Shown here: positions 7,976 through 15,344 of the stretch, in pieces
How the letters are laid out: each line of letters opens with the position of its first letter
How positions within the stretch are numbered: the stretch's first letter is position 1
NCBI GenBank assembly: GCA_030151255.1
Contig: JASLED010000103.1
Coordinates: 1-25,985, forward strand
Direction of reading: 5' to 3'
Length of the DNA: 25,985 nt
Source: Flavobacterium sp.
GTDB lineage: Bacteria; Bacteroidota; Bacteroidia; Flavobacteriales; Flavobacteriaceae
Notes under the pieces: generated by a model
Database searches by the model: none
Told to the model about the DNA's origin: nothing
Seen by the model: the letters and a program-made list of their open reading frames with translations, nothing else
Translations under genes and position numbers: made by a program

Positions 7976-8716
7976 ATGAAAAATATCTTATATACACGTG
8001 TATCTTCTATAGGACAAGCAAAAGGTAACGGTGATGATCGACAACGATTCAATATACCATCAGTTCAATTTGATGAGGTATTTAATGATATTGAAAGTGG
8101 TAGTGTTCCTTTTTTTGAACGCAAAGAGGGGAAACAGTTAATTGATTACATTGAAGCATGTAAACAGCCTATAACACTCTATATTGAGGATGTTGATAGA
8201 TTAGGACGCGATCTTTTAGATATTCTACAAACGTTTAAATACCTAAACGATAAAGAAATTAATGTTTTTATTCACCGTTATGGAATGTATTCTTTAGTTA
8301 ATGGAAAACAGAATGATACTTTTAAACTCGTTTTGTCTCTTATGGGGACTTTTGCTGAATTAGAAAAAGCAAAAATTAATGAGCGTACAAAGCAAGGGCG
8401 AGAATTAAAAAAGAGAAAAGATGAAGAATTAAAAAAACTTGATTTCAAGCATAAGGATATAACGTACAAAGGAAGAAAAGTTGGTGCAACAGAATCAGAT
8501 GAATCATTTATGAAAAAACACGGTGAAGTGATTCAACTTCTAGTAGAGAATCCTAAAGTAGTATTGATTGATCAGAATGATAAAAGAAAAAAGAAAACGA
8601 AATTTATTAATGAACTCTCATTAAGAGAATTGGTAAAATACCTTGATGAGAATCACATTAAAAGAAGTGTCAATACACTCCGAAAAATTAAAGAGTTTGT
8701 AAGGGTTTCTATTTAA
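7976..8716 (+). CDS. Serine recombinase (resolvase/invertase family)
   Basis: A 246-aa small serine recombinase. The catalytic domain starts at once: YTRVSS (6-11) with R8 and nucleophile S10, then DRLGRD (74-79) with the conserved arginines R75 and R78, then the long E helix FAELEKAKINERTKQGRE. The C-terminal end (about 213-243) looks like a divergent HTH. The reading frame extends upstream to 7907, but ATG 7976 gives the canonical N-terminus, so I use it. Members resolve cointegrates, invert segments or mobilise small elements. Here it lies with the KAP-type NTPase between two copies of a hairpin block, so it may act on that module. No invertible segment with clear inverted repeats was found next to it. 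Confidence 0.92.
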   Translation: MKNILYTRVSSIGQAKGNGDDRQRFNIPSVQFDEVFNDIESGSVPFFERKEGKQLIDYIEACKQPITLYIEDVDRLGRDLLDILQTFKYLNDKEINVFIHRYGMYSLVNGKQNDTFKLVLSLMGTFAELEKAKINERTKQGRELKKRKDEELKKLDFKHKDITYKGRKVGATESDESFMKKHGEVIQLLVENPKVVLIDQNDKRKKKTKFINELSLRELVKYLDENHIKRSVNTLRKIKEFVRVSI

Positions 8717-8814
8717 TACATGTTTCTCCTTTTTTTTAAATCTAGCATATTGGTAAAGCGAATAGGAGGACTCAAGTAATTTTTTTGGATTAATTACTTA
8801 ACTAGATATATAAA

Positions 8815-8859
8815 GAAAGTCGGGATTTACCCGACTTTGTTGTTTATGAAATGAAGAAA
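8815..8859. terminator. Hairpin terminator, copy 2 of a duplicated block
   Basis: The stem AAAGTCGGG/CCCGACTTT with a 5-nt loop lies between two convergent genes, the serine recombinase and the tail-anchored protein, and can serve both. It matches 5891-5935. In this copy the trailing TGAAATGAAGAAA encodes the last residues (FFIS) of the minus-strand gene. Confidence 0.65.
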
Positions 8860-9206
8860 AGGACTAGTAAAACGATAATGCCTATAATACAATATGCACC
8901 TATTTTGAAAATATCTACACCAATGTAATCAAGAAACGCAGGACGATTGTCATTTACAAATTGGTCAGCCATGTGCTGACGATAATAATCAGGGAGATCT
9001 TCCATGCTGTGTTTTTCTTTGAATTCATCAGAGAGTTGATTAAAAACTTTCGTATCTATAACCTGCTCTACGTTGAGAATTAATACATCTTTTATGCCTT
9101 TCTCAAGCAAATGTTCTTTAGCTACCTTTTCATGACCACTAGGAAGCTTTATTGTTTCTTGTTGGATTACTCCAAAAGAATAATATTTCACTTTATATAA
9201 TGGCAT
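8844..9206 (-). CDS. Tail-anchored membrane protein, 120 aa
   Basis: This 120-aa protein has a single hydrophobic segment at its very C-terminus (about 101-119, ending LLVLFFIS), so it should be anchored in the inner membrane with the rest in the cytoplasm. The first 45 residues (YKVKYYSFG, then KLPSGHEKVAKEHLLEKGI) recall the N-terminal fold of GspF/PilC proteins, but the match is weak and I assign no function. The gene starts 3 bp after the stop of the lipoprotein gene, so the two are surely co-transcribed. Its 3' end overlaps the hairpin block. Confidence 0.7.
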   Translation of the reverse strand: MPLYKVKYYSFGVIQQETIKLPSGHEKVAKEHLLEKGIKDVLILNVEQVIDTKVFNQLSDEFKEKHSMEDLPDYYRQHMADQFVNDNRPAFLDYIGVDIFKIGAYCIIGIIVLLVLFFIS

Positions 9207-9209
9207 GGT

Positions 9210-9737
9210 TTAGAAGTTTTCACCTGTTATTAATTCCAAAATTTTTTCAGAGGTTTCGTATCTACCATTATCATAAGTTCCATTGTAAGATGTTTCTACT
9301 ATTTTTATTTTAGTAGGGGATAACTTGGTTACTTTGATATTAACATCAATCACTCCTTTTTTCCAAAAACCACTAGTTTGCTGTGCTTCATAGTAGTCAT
9401 CAGTAGATTTAATATCAATATACTTAGTTGGTTCGCTTTTTTCAAGATAGGGACTGTCAAGACCATCAAAATCATCACGCCAATTTCCAAAATCAAAAGC
9501 ATCAAAAGAACCAAAATTTTCACCAATAATGTTGTTGGAGGTGAATTTTATTACTGGTTTATATTGTTGATCTATTCCCCACCCGCCATGTAACCATGAT
9601 GGGGGATTGATTTTAAACGTGTTTTTAGCGGTGTTTTGTTGCTCACTGCCCGAAGAGTTGTCATCAGAAGAAGAACAAGCCACAGAGCCAATTAATAATG
9701 TGCCTAATAAAAGAGCTGAGGTAATTTTTTTAATCAT
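9210..9737 (-). CDS. Lipoprotein of unknown function
   Basis: This 175-aa protein has a lipoprotein signal peptide: basic start MIKK, hydrophobic stretch, lipobox SVAC with lipidated C21. The following SSSDDNSSGSE is an acidic and serine-rich tether that fits outer-membrane and possibly surface lipoproteins of Bacteroidota. The mature domain has beta-rich segments (KPVIKFTSNNII, then KITVE-like strands near the end) and aromatic residues, reminiscent of small lipocalin-like lipoproteins, but I do not recognise a family. It is the first gene of a two-gene operon with the tail-anchored protein. No adjacent immunity or toxin gene is obvious. Confidence 0.75.
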   Translation of the reverse strand: MIKKITSALLLGTLLIGSVACSSSDDNSSGSEQQNTAKNTFKINPPSWLHGGWGIDQQYKPVIKFTSNNIIGENFGSFDAFDFGNWRDDFDGLDSPYLEKSEPTKYIDIKSTDDYYEAQQTSGFWKKGVIDVNIKVTKLSPTKIKIVETSYNGTYDNGRYETSEKILELITGENF

Positions 9738-9773
9738 AATCTACGGTTTAAATAGTTAATAAGTTATAAAAAA

Positions 9774-9930
9774 ACGTGAGCTAATTCCCAGTGCAATGTT
9801 TCCGTGGCGGTCGAATGCCAATAATACAAAAGCAAAAGGGAACGCCCACGCAAACCGTAGGCGTTAACCTCTATTACTTCCCTGTATTATTGAAAATTTT
9901 CGACCTTTTCGGAAACAGGAAATTAGACGT
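9774..9930. ncRNA. 157-nt nested inverted repeat, candidate structured RNA or DNA element
   Basis: Six or seven paired segments nest in order around one centre: ACGT 9774/9927, CTAATT 9781/9921, TGTTTCCG 9797/9910, GGTCGAA 9809/9899, CAATAATAC 9819/9884, GGG 9838/CCC 9880, and AACGCCCACG 9841/CGTAGGCGTT 9856 (one mismatch) with apical loop CAAAC. On the minus strand the base of the structure runs straight into seven T residues, so it could be the terminator or 3' structure of the nuclease-like operon. GC content is higher than in its surroundings. It may equally be a dispersed palindromic repeat. No reading frame explains it. Confidence 0.5.
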
Positions 9931-10003
9931 AAACGCTATATTTTTTTTATCTATTACTAGATGTCAAATATATAAAATTGTTTTTTATTATTTGCATAAG
10001 ATA

Positions 10004-10735
10004 CTAGTTTAAGATGTCTCTATAATCTAAGAGAATATGTTTTAAATCAATATGATCACTATCATTTGTGAGAAAACTTGAATTTACTAAGAAAAAACCA
10101 TTTGCATTATTTGAGAATTGGTCATCAAGAATCAGTTGAGACTTAGTATTATATTTTTTTTGTTGTATTATACTATTTAATTCCTCTATAAGATTATCAA
10201 TTTTGTAAGGAGTTTTTAATTCATTTTCCATAAATGCTAGAAGAAAGCCAACTGAGCTTTGTGGATTTTTATTTATGTAATACTGTTTTGATATAAAACG
10301 ATATATACCTTCTTCTATGTAATATTTTTTCTTACTTTCTTTATTACTAATTCTTTTACATTCTATAATCAAATAAGGATCGTCCGTTAATAAATAAGGA
10401 GTAGGGATGACTACTTTGATATCTAGAATTCCTGTAGCTAACAGTGTATCATTATTTATTTCTTCAATGCCTAATAGAAATAATAAGTTTTCTATATTAA
10501 ACTGTGATTTGTATTCGTTTATATAGTTTTTTACCAAATCATTTCTTAGATAATCTTCTAGCTGATTCTTTGCTTTTTCACCTTTCTCATCTTTATATAG
10601 TTGATGAATAGCGTCTTTGTTATAAGGTTGCTTGATCTTATCACTTTTTAGTTTATGAAATGAAAATTTTATCGTTTCAATGATTTGATCAATATAGTAT
10701 TGATCATCATTATATTGGAAAATACTAGCATCCAT
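10004..10735 (-). CDS. PD-(D/E)XK nuclease-like protein next to the methyltransferase
   Basis: A 243-aa cytosolic protein. Its central part shows a PD-(D/E)XK nuclease signature: D105 in GILDIKVVIP, a strand turn, then E125-C-K127 in YLIIECKRIS, with E60 as a possible extra acidic residue in the first helix. Such cores occur in restriction endonucleases and type I HsdR-like domains. It starts 11 bp after the methyltransferase stop on the same strand, so the two form an operon and the protein probably supplies or assists the cleavage activity. I do not recognise the subfamily. The ATG at 10735 is the natural start. Confidence 0.6.
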   Translation of the reverse strand: MDASIFQYNDDQYYIDQIIETIKFSFHKLKSDKIKQPYNKDAIHQLYKDEKGEKAKNQLEDYLRNDLVKNYINEYKSQFNIENLLFLLGIEEINNDTLLATGILDIKVVIPTPYLLTDDPYLIIECKRISNKESKKKYYIEEGIYRFISKQYYINKNPQSSVGFLLAFMENELKTPYKIDNLIEELNSIIQQKKYNTKSQLILDDQFSNNANGFFLVNSSFLTNDSDHIDLKHILLDYRDILN

Positions 10736-10746
10736 AAGTCATCATA

Positions 10747-13700
10747 TTATTGTTTTTTGTTTTTAGATAATTGATCAGTTGCTAGTGAGAAAATAAACTG
10801 ATTCAAGTCGCTAAAAGCAATTGCCTTATGCCAAAACCTATTGTTGTTCGGTTTGATGATATAAAAAGAATCTTTATTGAAACCTCGTATGTCTTGCTGA
10901 GCATATAGCTGTTTTGAAATTGAATTAAAACCTAAAATTCCTATTTTATTTAGTATAGAATCGATAGTCCTTATTTCTTTAATCTGTATTTTATGAACAG
11001 ATGAGGTATCGGGTACGATTCTAAAATTAATTGCTATGTAACGTTTTGTAATATAGATTTCTGCAATAAAATTTAAATTGTTTTTTTCATACCTTTTATC
11101 AAAATGATTGAAAAAGATGGAGCAATAATCTTCTAATATTGAAATAGGCTCTTGCTGTTTAATTTTTTTATATAAATTTCCTTCAGTGAATCTACGCATA
11201 ATAGGTATGCTAACATTTAGAGCATAGTCGATTAATTGCTTTTCATGTTCGGATACATTGTATGCTTCATAAACTACTTTGTTTAATAATTTTTTGTCAA
11301 TACTTTGTGGTGAATTGGTAAACTTCTTAGCTATGTCTATTAGCTTTTCATCTAATGTAATTGGGATATTTATGAATTCTTCAAAATTTACTCGATTGCG
11401 ATCAGTACCAAAACTACTACTAGTCATTAAAACATAATAGATAAAGAAATCTGAATTTATTATTGCAGAAAGTGCATATAAAAAATTGTGAGATTGTAAA
11501 TTATTTTCTTTAGGGATTATTGATGCTACGGTTGATGAAAATGCTACAGGTTTACTGTTTACAGAACTAACTGCAAAATAATTACCTTCATACTTGTTGT
11601 ATTCTAGCCCCTTTTTAATAAGTAATTTAATCTTAGAGTTAAAAAACATTAAATCAGGCAATTGAGCAACATGTAAAGGTTCTACCGCTTGCAACTTATT
11701 TTCGTTATAATCATTTATAATCTTATCCTTAAAAGTAATGCTACTATTACAATAGAAAGGCTCTAAATCTTTTACTCTGGCATCTACTTCAAGATATTGA
11801 AGATTATAATAATCTGAATTTAGTTCTTTTCTTTTTTTTATTGCCGTATCGTTGAATTTATACCCCCCATGATATAAGAATTTTTCTTTTTCAAAAAGAA
11901 ATGAGTTTTTTGATGATTTAGGAAAAGTAAAAGTGCTTTTTAATTTCTGGATATAATAAAAGTCATATATATTACCATGTAATAAAGTTTTCCAAGCCCA
12001 ATCGTTTTGGATAAGGAAGTTTTGTTGGATTAGTTTGAAATCTTCTTTCTCTATGAGAATAGTTTTAAAATCTAGAAAAAATTTATTTGCTTTTGCTGTT
12101 ATATATCGGATAATATTCTGTTTTTCAAATTTTGATTTCTGTTTATAAAAACAGATTACAGCTGGTTGACTTGCATTATCAAAAATTTGATTTCCTCCTG
12201 CAATTTTATTTTGTACTCCGAAAAGATCAAAGAATTCGAGAATGTCAAAATTTAATAATAGATAGTTTCTCCAATCTTTAGAGTTCTTATTATAAAAATT
12301 TTTATTTGTTACGATAAAACAATATTCAGTGTCTGATTGACCTAAATCATTTGCCCTAATCATAAAAGCCTGGGATATTTCATTACCTCCAACCTTTATT
12401 CTTTTTTCTTTGTGTATTCTTTTAATATACTCTTTTGATAAAGAATTTTTTACTTGTCCCCATGGTGGATTTCCTATGATAAAGTCTAAGTGTTTGTTTT
12501 TAAGAATCTTGTTAAATTCGTGTTCGATATTAAAGAAATCGCAGTTAGGGAAAAGATTGTTATTGATAAGATTCTTAAATTGAAATCGCTCAATTTCTTT
12601 TGGATACTTTTTATAATCCAGTAATGTTATATATAAAGAGAATGTAGTAATTTCTATAGCATTGGAATCAATATCAATTCCAAAAATGTTGTCTTGTAAT
12701 AATTTCCATAAAGTTTCATTAGAAAGATTATCATTCTGATTTAGATCTATTTCTTTTTCAATAATTTGACGTAATGTTTCAACAAGAAATATTCCTGATC
12801 CACATGATGGGTCAAGTACTTTACAACTACTCGTTTCTGATTGTAAAAGTTTATGTTTTACAGTTTTTGATAATATATAATCGACTAAGTAAGAAGGTGT
12901 ATAATAGGCTTGTATTTCCTTTTGTTTAGAAAGCTTGGTAACATCATTGGCTGTCTTTTGTGGAGTTCCTAAGAATGTTTCGTATATGTTACTGATTAAT
13001 TCTACTGGAATAATTTCAAAGTCATAAAAGTTAAATAATGTTGGTTGGAAAAATAAATCCCCATTTACATGAAATGGTGTGCCCCCTTTAAATAGAAATG
13101 AGAGAATTTCTAGATCTTTGTGAGTAACTAGATCAAATTCCTCCAGATTGCTATTGGAGTCTTTGTAGAATGGAAATAGATCTCCTTTGAAATTACTAAA
13201 TATGAAATCAAATAGTTGATATAAATCTTCTTTACGGGTTATTAAGTAATTTAAACTATCTATACGTTCTTGTTTAGTATCTCCTAATATTAATGCTTGA
13301 TTGGTGAATTCTACACCACGATCAATTAAATAACGAATAAAAATAATTCGCCCTATAAGTTTATTTGCTATTTCTGCTTGTAGCGCAGGTTTGTTCCCAA
13401 TTTTACTTATTAAAAGTCCTCTATATTTTATTATATCTTGTAGAAGATGCTTGTCAATTGTTTTTCTTTTCTTTAAAAAAGAGTCTGAATAATCTTTCCA
13501 AACGTCTCCGCTTATCAGATTTTCAATACTAAATTCAGATTCATTGATGCTTAATTTTTCTAAGAAAAAAGGGTTATTGCTTGAAAAGCTATATCCATTA
13601 TAAATGTCAAGTGTATTCCCTCGTTCTATAAATATAACAGGAACTTTGTTTAGATTAAAAACGTCCTTTGCTATTTTTTTCATATCCTCATTCGAAGGAT

Positions 13701-13932
13701 TCGAATAGAATAAGATCATTGGGGTATTAATAGGGTCAATTGTGGTAGCGTTTTTATTGCTTTCAGAATTTGAATCAAGTATAAAAACAGCAAAAGGTTT
13801 AATTATTTCACTAAGTACCCTTGCAAAACGATTGGGAATAGAATTATATGATGATATATCCTTTATGATATATAAACCATTTTTTTCAGTATAGCCTAAT
13901 TTAGAAAATAATTGATAAAGAGATGAACTCAT
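10747..13932 (-). CDS. Large N6-adenine DNA methyltransferase (Eco57I/type IIG-like)
   Basis: A 1061-aa protein. Gamma-class adenine methyltransferase motifs are complete: YYTP (343-346, motif X region), DPSCGSG (374-380, motif I, SAM binding), GIDID (418-422, motif II) and NPPWG (488-492, motif IV, catalytic). A helical domain containing ELISNIYETFL precedes them, as in Eco57I-type enzymes. The region after about 550 should be the target recognition domain. The first 150 residues form an alpha/beta domain, but I see no PD-(D/E)XK residues in it, so cleavage may be left to the 243-aa partner encoded just downstream. It differs from BREX PglX in context, as no other BREX genes are present. The protein modifies DNA at an unknown sequence and is most likely part of an anti-phage restriction-modification unit. 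Confidence 0.85.
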   Translation of the reverse strand: MSSSLYQLFSKLGYTEKNGLYIIKDISSYNSIPNRFARVLSEIIKPFAVFILDSNSESNKNATTIDPINTPMILFYSNPSNEDMKKIAKDVFNLNKVPVIFIERGNTLDIYNGYSFSSNNPFFLEKLSINESEFSIENLISGDVWKDYSDSFLKKRKTIDKHLLQDIIKYRGLLISKIGNKPALQAEIANKLIGRIIFIRYLIDRGVEFTNQALILGDTKQERIDSLNYLITRKEDLYQLFDFIFSNFKGDLFPFYKDSNSNLEEFDLVTHKDLEILSFLFKGGTPFHVNGDLFFQPTLFNFYDFEIIPVELISNIYETFLGTPQKTANDVTKLSKQKEIQAYYTPSYLVDYILSKTVKHKLLQSETSSCKVLDPSCGSGIFLVETLRQIIEKEIDLNQNDNLSNETLWKLLQDNIFGIDIDSNAIEITTFSLYITLLDYKKYPKEIERFQFKNLINNNLFPNCDFFNIEHEFNKILKNKHLDFIIGNPPWGQVKNSLSKEYIKRIHKEKRIKVGGNEISQAFMIRANDLGQSDTEYCFIVTNKNFYNKNSKDWRNYLLLNFDILEFFDLFGVQNKIAGGNQIFDNASQPAVICFYKQKSKFEKQNIIRYITAKANKFFLDFKTILIEKEDFKLIQQNFLIQNDWAWKTLLHGNIYDFYYIQKLKSTFTFPKSSKNSFLFEKEKFLYHGGYKFNDTAIKKRKELNSDYYNLQYLEVDARVKDLEPFYCNSSITFKDKIINDYNENKLQAVEPLHVAQLPDLMFFNSKIKLLIKKGLEYNKYEGNYFAVSSVNSKPVAFSSTVASIIPKENNLQSHNFLYALSAIINSDFFIYYVLMTSSSFGTDRNRVNFEEFINIPITLDEKLIDIAKKFTNSPQSIDKKLLNKVVYEAYNVSEHEKQLIDYALNVSIPIMRRFTEGNLYKKIKQQEPISILEDYCSIFFNHFDKRYEKNNLNFIAEIYITKRYIAINFRIVPDTSSVHKIQIKEIRTIDSILNKIGILGFNSISKQLYAQQDIRGFNKDSFYIIKPNNNRFWHKAIAFSDLNQFIFSLATDQLSKNKKQ

Positions 13933-14068
13933 AGTTTATTATTGTCTGTAGATTATTTTTTTAGAAAAGTTTATTTTTTGAGTCGAAAAACTCTTTGTAG
14001 GTAAAGTTAGGTGTTTTTATTTTAACTTTGATAATATTGTACAATGGGAGAAGATAAAAACCCAAATT

Positions 14069-14090
14069 GTCGGCTAATGGTTGGCTAAAA
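14069..14090. repeat. Right tandem 11-bp repeats, putative integrase arm sites
   Basis: GTCGGCTAATG (14069-14079) is followed directly by GTTGGCTAAAA (14080-14090). These are the counterparts of the perfect pair at 1469-1490, in the same orientation and with the same 11-bp period. They end one base before the right attachment repeat begins. Confidence 0.58.
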
Positions 14091-14091
14091 C

Positions 14092-14159
14092 ACAAATAAA
14101 AAACCCTAACTACTTAATAGTCAGGGTTTTAGTACCCGGAGTGGGAATCGAACCCACAC
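14092..14159. repeat. Right attachment site (inside the intact tRNA gene)
   Basis: This is the direct repeat of 1262-1329. It comprises the tRNA terminator hairpin (14104-14126, minus strand, followed by a T run) and the tRNA 3' part including the 21-bp core 14139-14159. The piece left of the core should have come in with the element, which thus brought its own copy of the terminator. Confidence 0.9.
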
Positions 14160-14212
14160 TCCTAGGAACACGAGTTTGAGTCGTGCGCGTCTACCAATTC
14201 CGCCATCCGGGC
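14133..14212 (-). tRNA. tRNA-Leu (anticodon CAA)
   Basis: A full 80-nt cloverleaf on the minus strand. The acceptor stem is GCCCGGA/TCCGGGT (outer G-T wobble) with discriminator A. The D arm is closed by GCG/CGC. The anticodon stem CACGA/TCGTG encloses loop CTCAAAC, giving anticodon CAA, which reads UUG. The variable arm is TTCCTAGGAGT, and the T arm is GTGGG TTCGATT CCCAC. CCA is not encoded. Its 3' half is the attachment site of the integrated element, and integration rebuilt the gene so it stays functional. Confidence 0.95.
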
Positions 14213-14234
14213 TTTCATTGTTTAAATGTGATTG

Positions 14235-14264
14235 CAAATTTAATGATTTTTTTTTTACTGCAAA
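14235..14264 (-). promoter_or_regulatory. tRNA-Leu promoter
   Basis: On the minus strand TTTG (14261-14264) is followed after 18 bp by TAAATTTG (14235-14242), a good match to the Bacteroidota -33/-7 pattern, 23 bp before the tRNA 5' end. Confidence 0.65.
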
Positions 14265-14304
14265 GAAAAATTTAAAAAAAATAAGATAGTCCATTATTAT
14301 TTTA

Positions 14305-14340
14305 TAAATTTGCAAAGCGTAAGATAAAAAGAATTACGCT
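14305..14340 (+). promoter_or_regulatory. prs -7 box and leader hairpin
   Basis: TAAATTTG (14305-14312) fits the -7 consensus. Just downstream AGCGTAA (14316-14322) and TTACGCT (14334-14340) can pair, placing a stem-loop at the start of the mRNA, 30 bp before the start codon. Whether the hairpin regulates anything is unknown. Confidence 0.5.
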
Positions 14341-14370
14341 AACTAACAACATAACAACTATTTAAACGGA

Positions 14371-15312
14371 ATGTCAAATCTAGAATTAGAACCAAAAATT
14401 TTTGCTTGTTCTCAAAGCGTTGAGCTTGCTGAGAAAATAGCTAAAGAATACGGTGTAGAATTGGGTAAAATCACTTTGTCGCATTATAGCGATGGAGAAT
14501 TTCAACCTTCTTTTGAGGAGTCAATTAGAGGTAGAAGAATTTTTCTTGTTTGCTCAACGTTTCCAACGTCTGATAATTTAATGGAGCTATTGCTAATGTG
14601 CGATGCAGCTAAAAGAGCTTCAGCAAGACATATTACAGCAGTGATCCCTTATTTCGGATGGGCAAGACAAGATAGAAAAGACAAACCACGTGTTCCGATA
14701 GGAGCAAAATTAGTAGCTAAGTTATTGGAAACTGCTGGTGCAACTCGTATTATGACGATGGATTTGCATGCAGATCAAATACAAGGTTTCTTTGAAAAAC
14801 CAGTTGATCATTTATATGCATCAACTATTTTCTTGCCTTACGTAAAAAGTTTAGGTATAGAAAATCTAACAATTGCATCGCCAGATATGGGAGGTTCTAA
14901 GAGAGCTTATGCTTATTCTAAGTTTTTAGGATGTGATGTTGTAATTTGCTATAAGCAAAGAAAACAAGCAAACATTATTGAAAAAATGGAGTTGATAGGT
15001 GATGTAACAGGTAAACATGTAATTCTTGTAGATGATATGATTGATACAGGAGGAACATTAGCAAAAGCAGCAGATATGATGTTGGAACGTGGAGCATTAA
15101 GTGTAAGAGCTATTTGTACACACGCAATTTTGTCTGGAAGTGCTTATGAAAAAATTGAAGAATCTTCATTAACAGAATTAATCGTTACAGATTCTATTCC
15201 ATTGAAGAAACCATGTAGTAAAATAAAAGTATTGAGTTGTGCACCATTATTTGCAGAAGTAATGCACAATGTACAATCGAATACATCGATTAGCAATACA
15301 TTCGTAATGTAA
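14371..15312 (+). CDS. prs: Ribose-phosphate pyrophosphokinase (PRPP synthetase)
   Basis: This 313-aa enzyme makes PRPP from ribose 5-phosphate and ATP in the cytosol, feeding purine, pyrimidine, histidine, tryptophan and NAD synthesis. Length and motifs are those of class I bacterial enzymes: the flexible-loop segment FGWARQDRKDKPR (95-107), the family signature MDLHADQIQGFF (130-141) and the ribose-phosphate loop VDDMIDTGGT (220-229). The ATG at 14371 gives the usual N-terminus. The gene is divergent from the tRNA and is followed after 32 bp by rplY with no terminator between them, so they form an operon. Confidence 0.97.
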   Translation: MSNLELEPKIFACSQSVELAEKIAKEYGVELGKITLSHYSDGEFQPSFEESIRGRRIFLVCSTFPTSDNLMELLLMCDAAKRASARHITAVIPYFGWARQDRKDKPRVPIGAKLVAKLLETAGATRIMTMDLHADQIQGFFEKPVDHLYASTIFLPYVKSLGIENLTIASPDMGGSKRAYAYSKFLGCDVVICYKQRKQANIIEKMELIGDVTGKHVILVDDMIDTGGTLAKAADMMLERGALSVRAICTHAILSGSAYEKIEESSLTELIVTDSIPLKKPCSKIKVLSCAPLFAEVMHNVQSNTSISNTFVM

Positions 15313-15344
15313 ATTATTATTAATTTTTATAAATATTTAAAGTA

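Larger units (their letters stand above)
1309..14159. mobile_element. 12.8-kb integrative element in tRNA-Leu(CAA)
   Basis: The two ends share a 21-bp identical core (1309-1329 and 14139-14159), which is the 3' part of the tRNA-Leu gene (T arm and acceptor strand). The wider repeat 1262-1329 / 14092-14159 matches at 64 of 68 positions with a constant offset of 12,830 bp. The intact tRNA is at the right end; the left end keeps only its 3' fragment. A tyrosine integrase gene lies just inside the left end. Contents are the integrase, an HTH protein, a HUH-like protein, a KAP-type NTPase, a serine recombinase, a lipoprotein pair, a methyltransferase and a nuclease-like protein. No relaxase of a familiar type, type IV secretion genes or virion genes were seen. 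It is therefore a non-conjugative island or satellite, although the HUH-like protein could give it replication or mobilisation. Confidence 0.9.

Noticed and set aside
9774..9930. Integron attC site
   Set aside because: The nested hairpin form is similar, but I could not find the paired RYYYAAC and GTTRRRY end boxes, and there is no integron integrase.
9791..10012. Open frame of 73 codons on the plus strand between the lipoprotein and nuclease-like genes
   Set aside because: It runs through the long nested inverted repeat and has no protein-like character.
10747..13932. BREX PglX or a DISARM methylase
   Set aside because: None of the partner genes of those systems is present; the context is a two-gene operon.
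14121..14315. Open frame of 64 codons on the minus strand across the tRNA-Leu gene
   Set aside because: It is read through the tRNA and its promoter; the cloverleaf explains the sequence.
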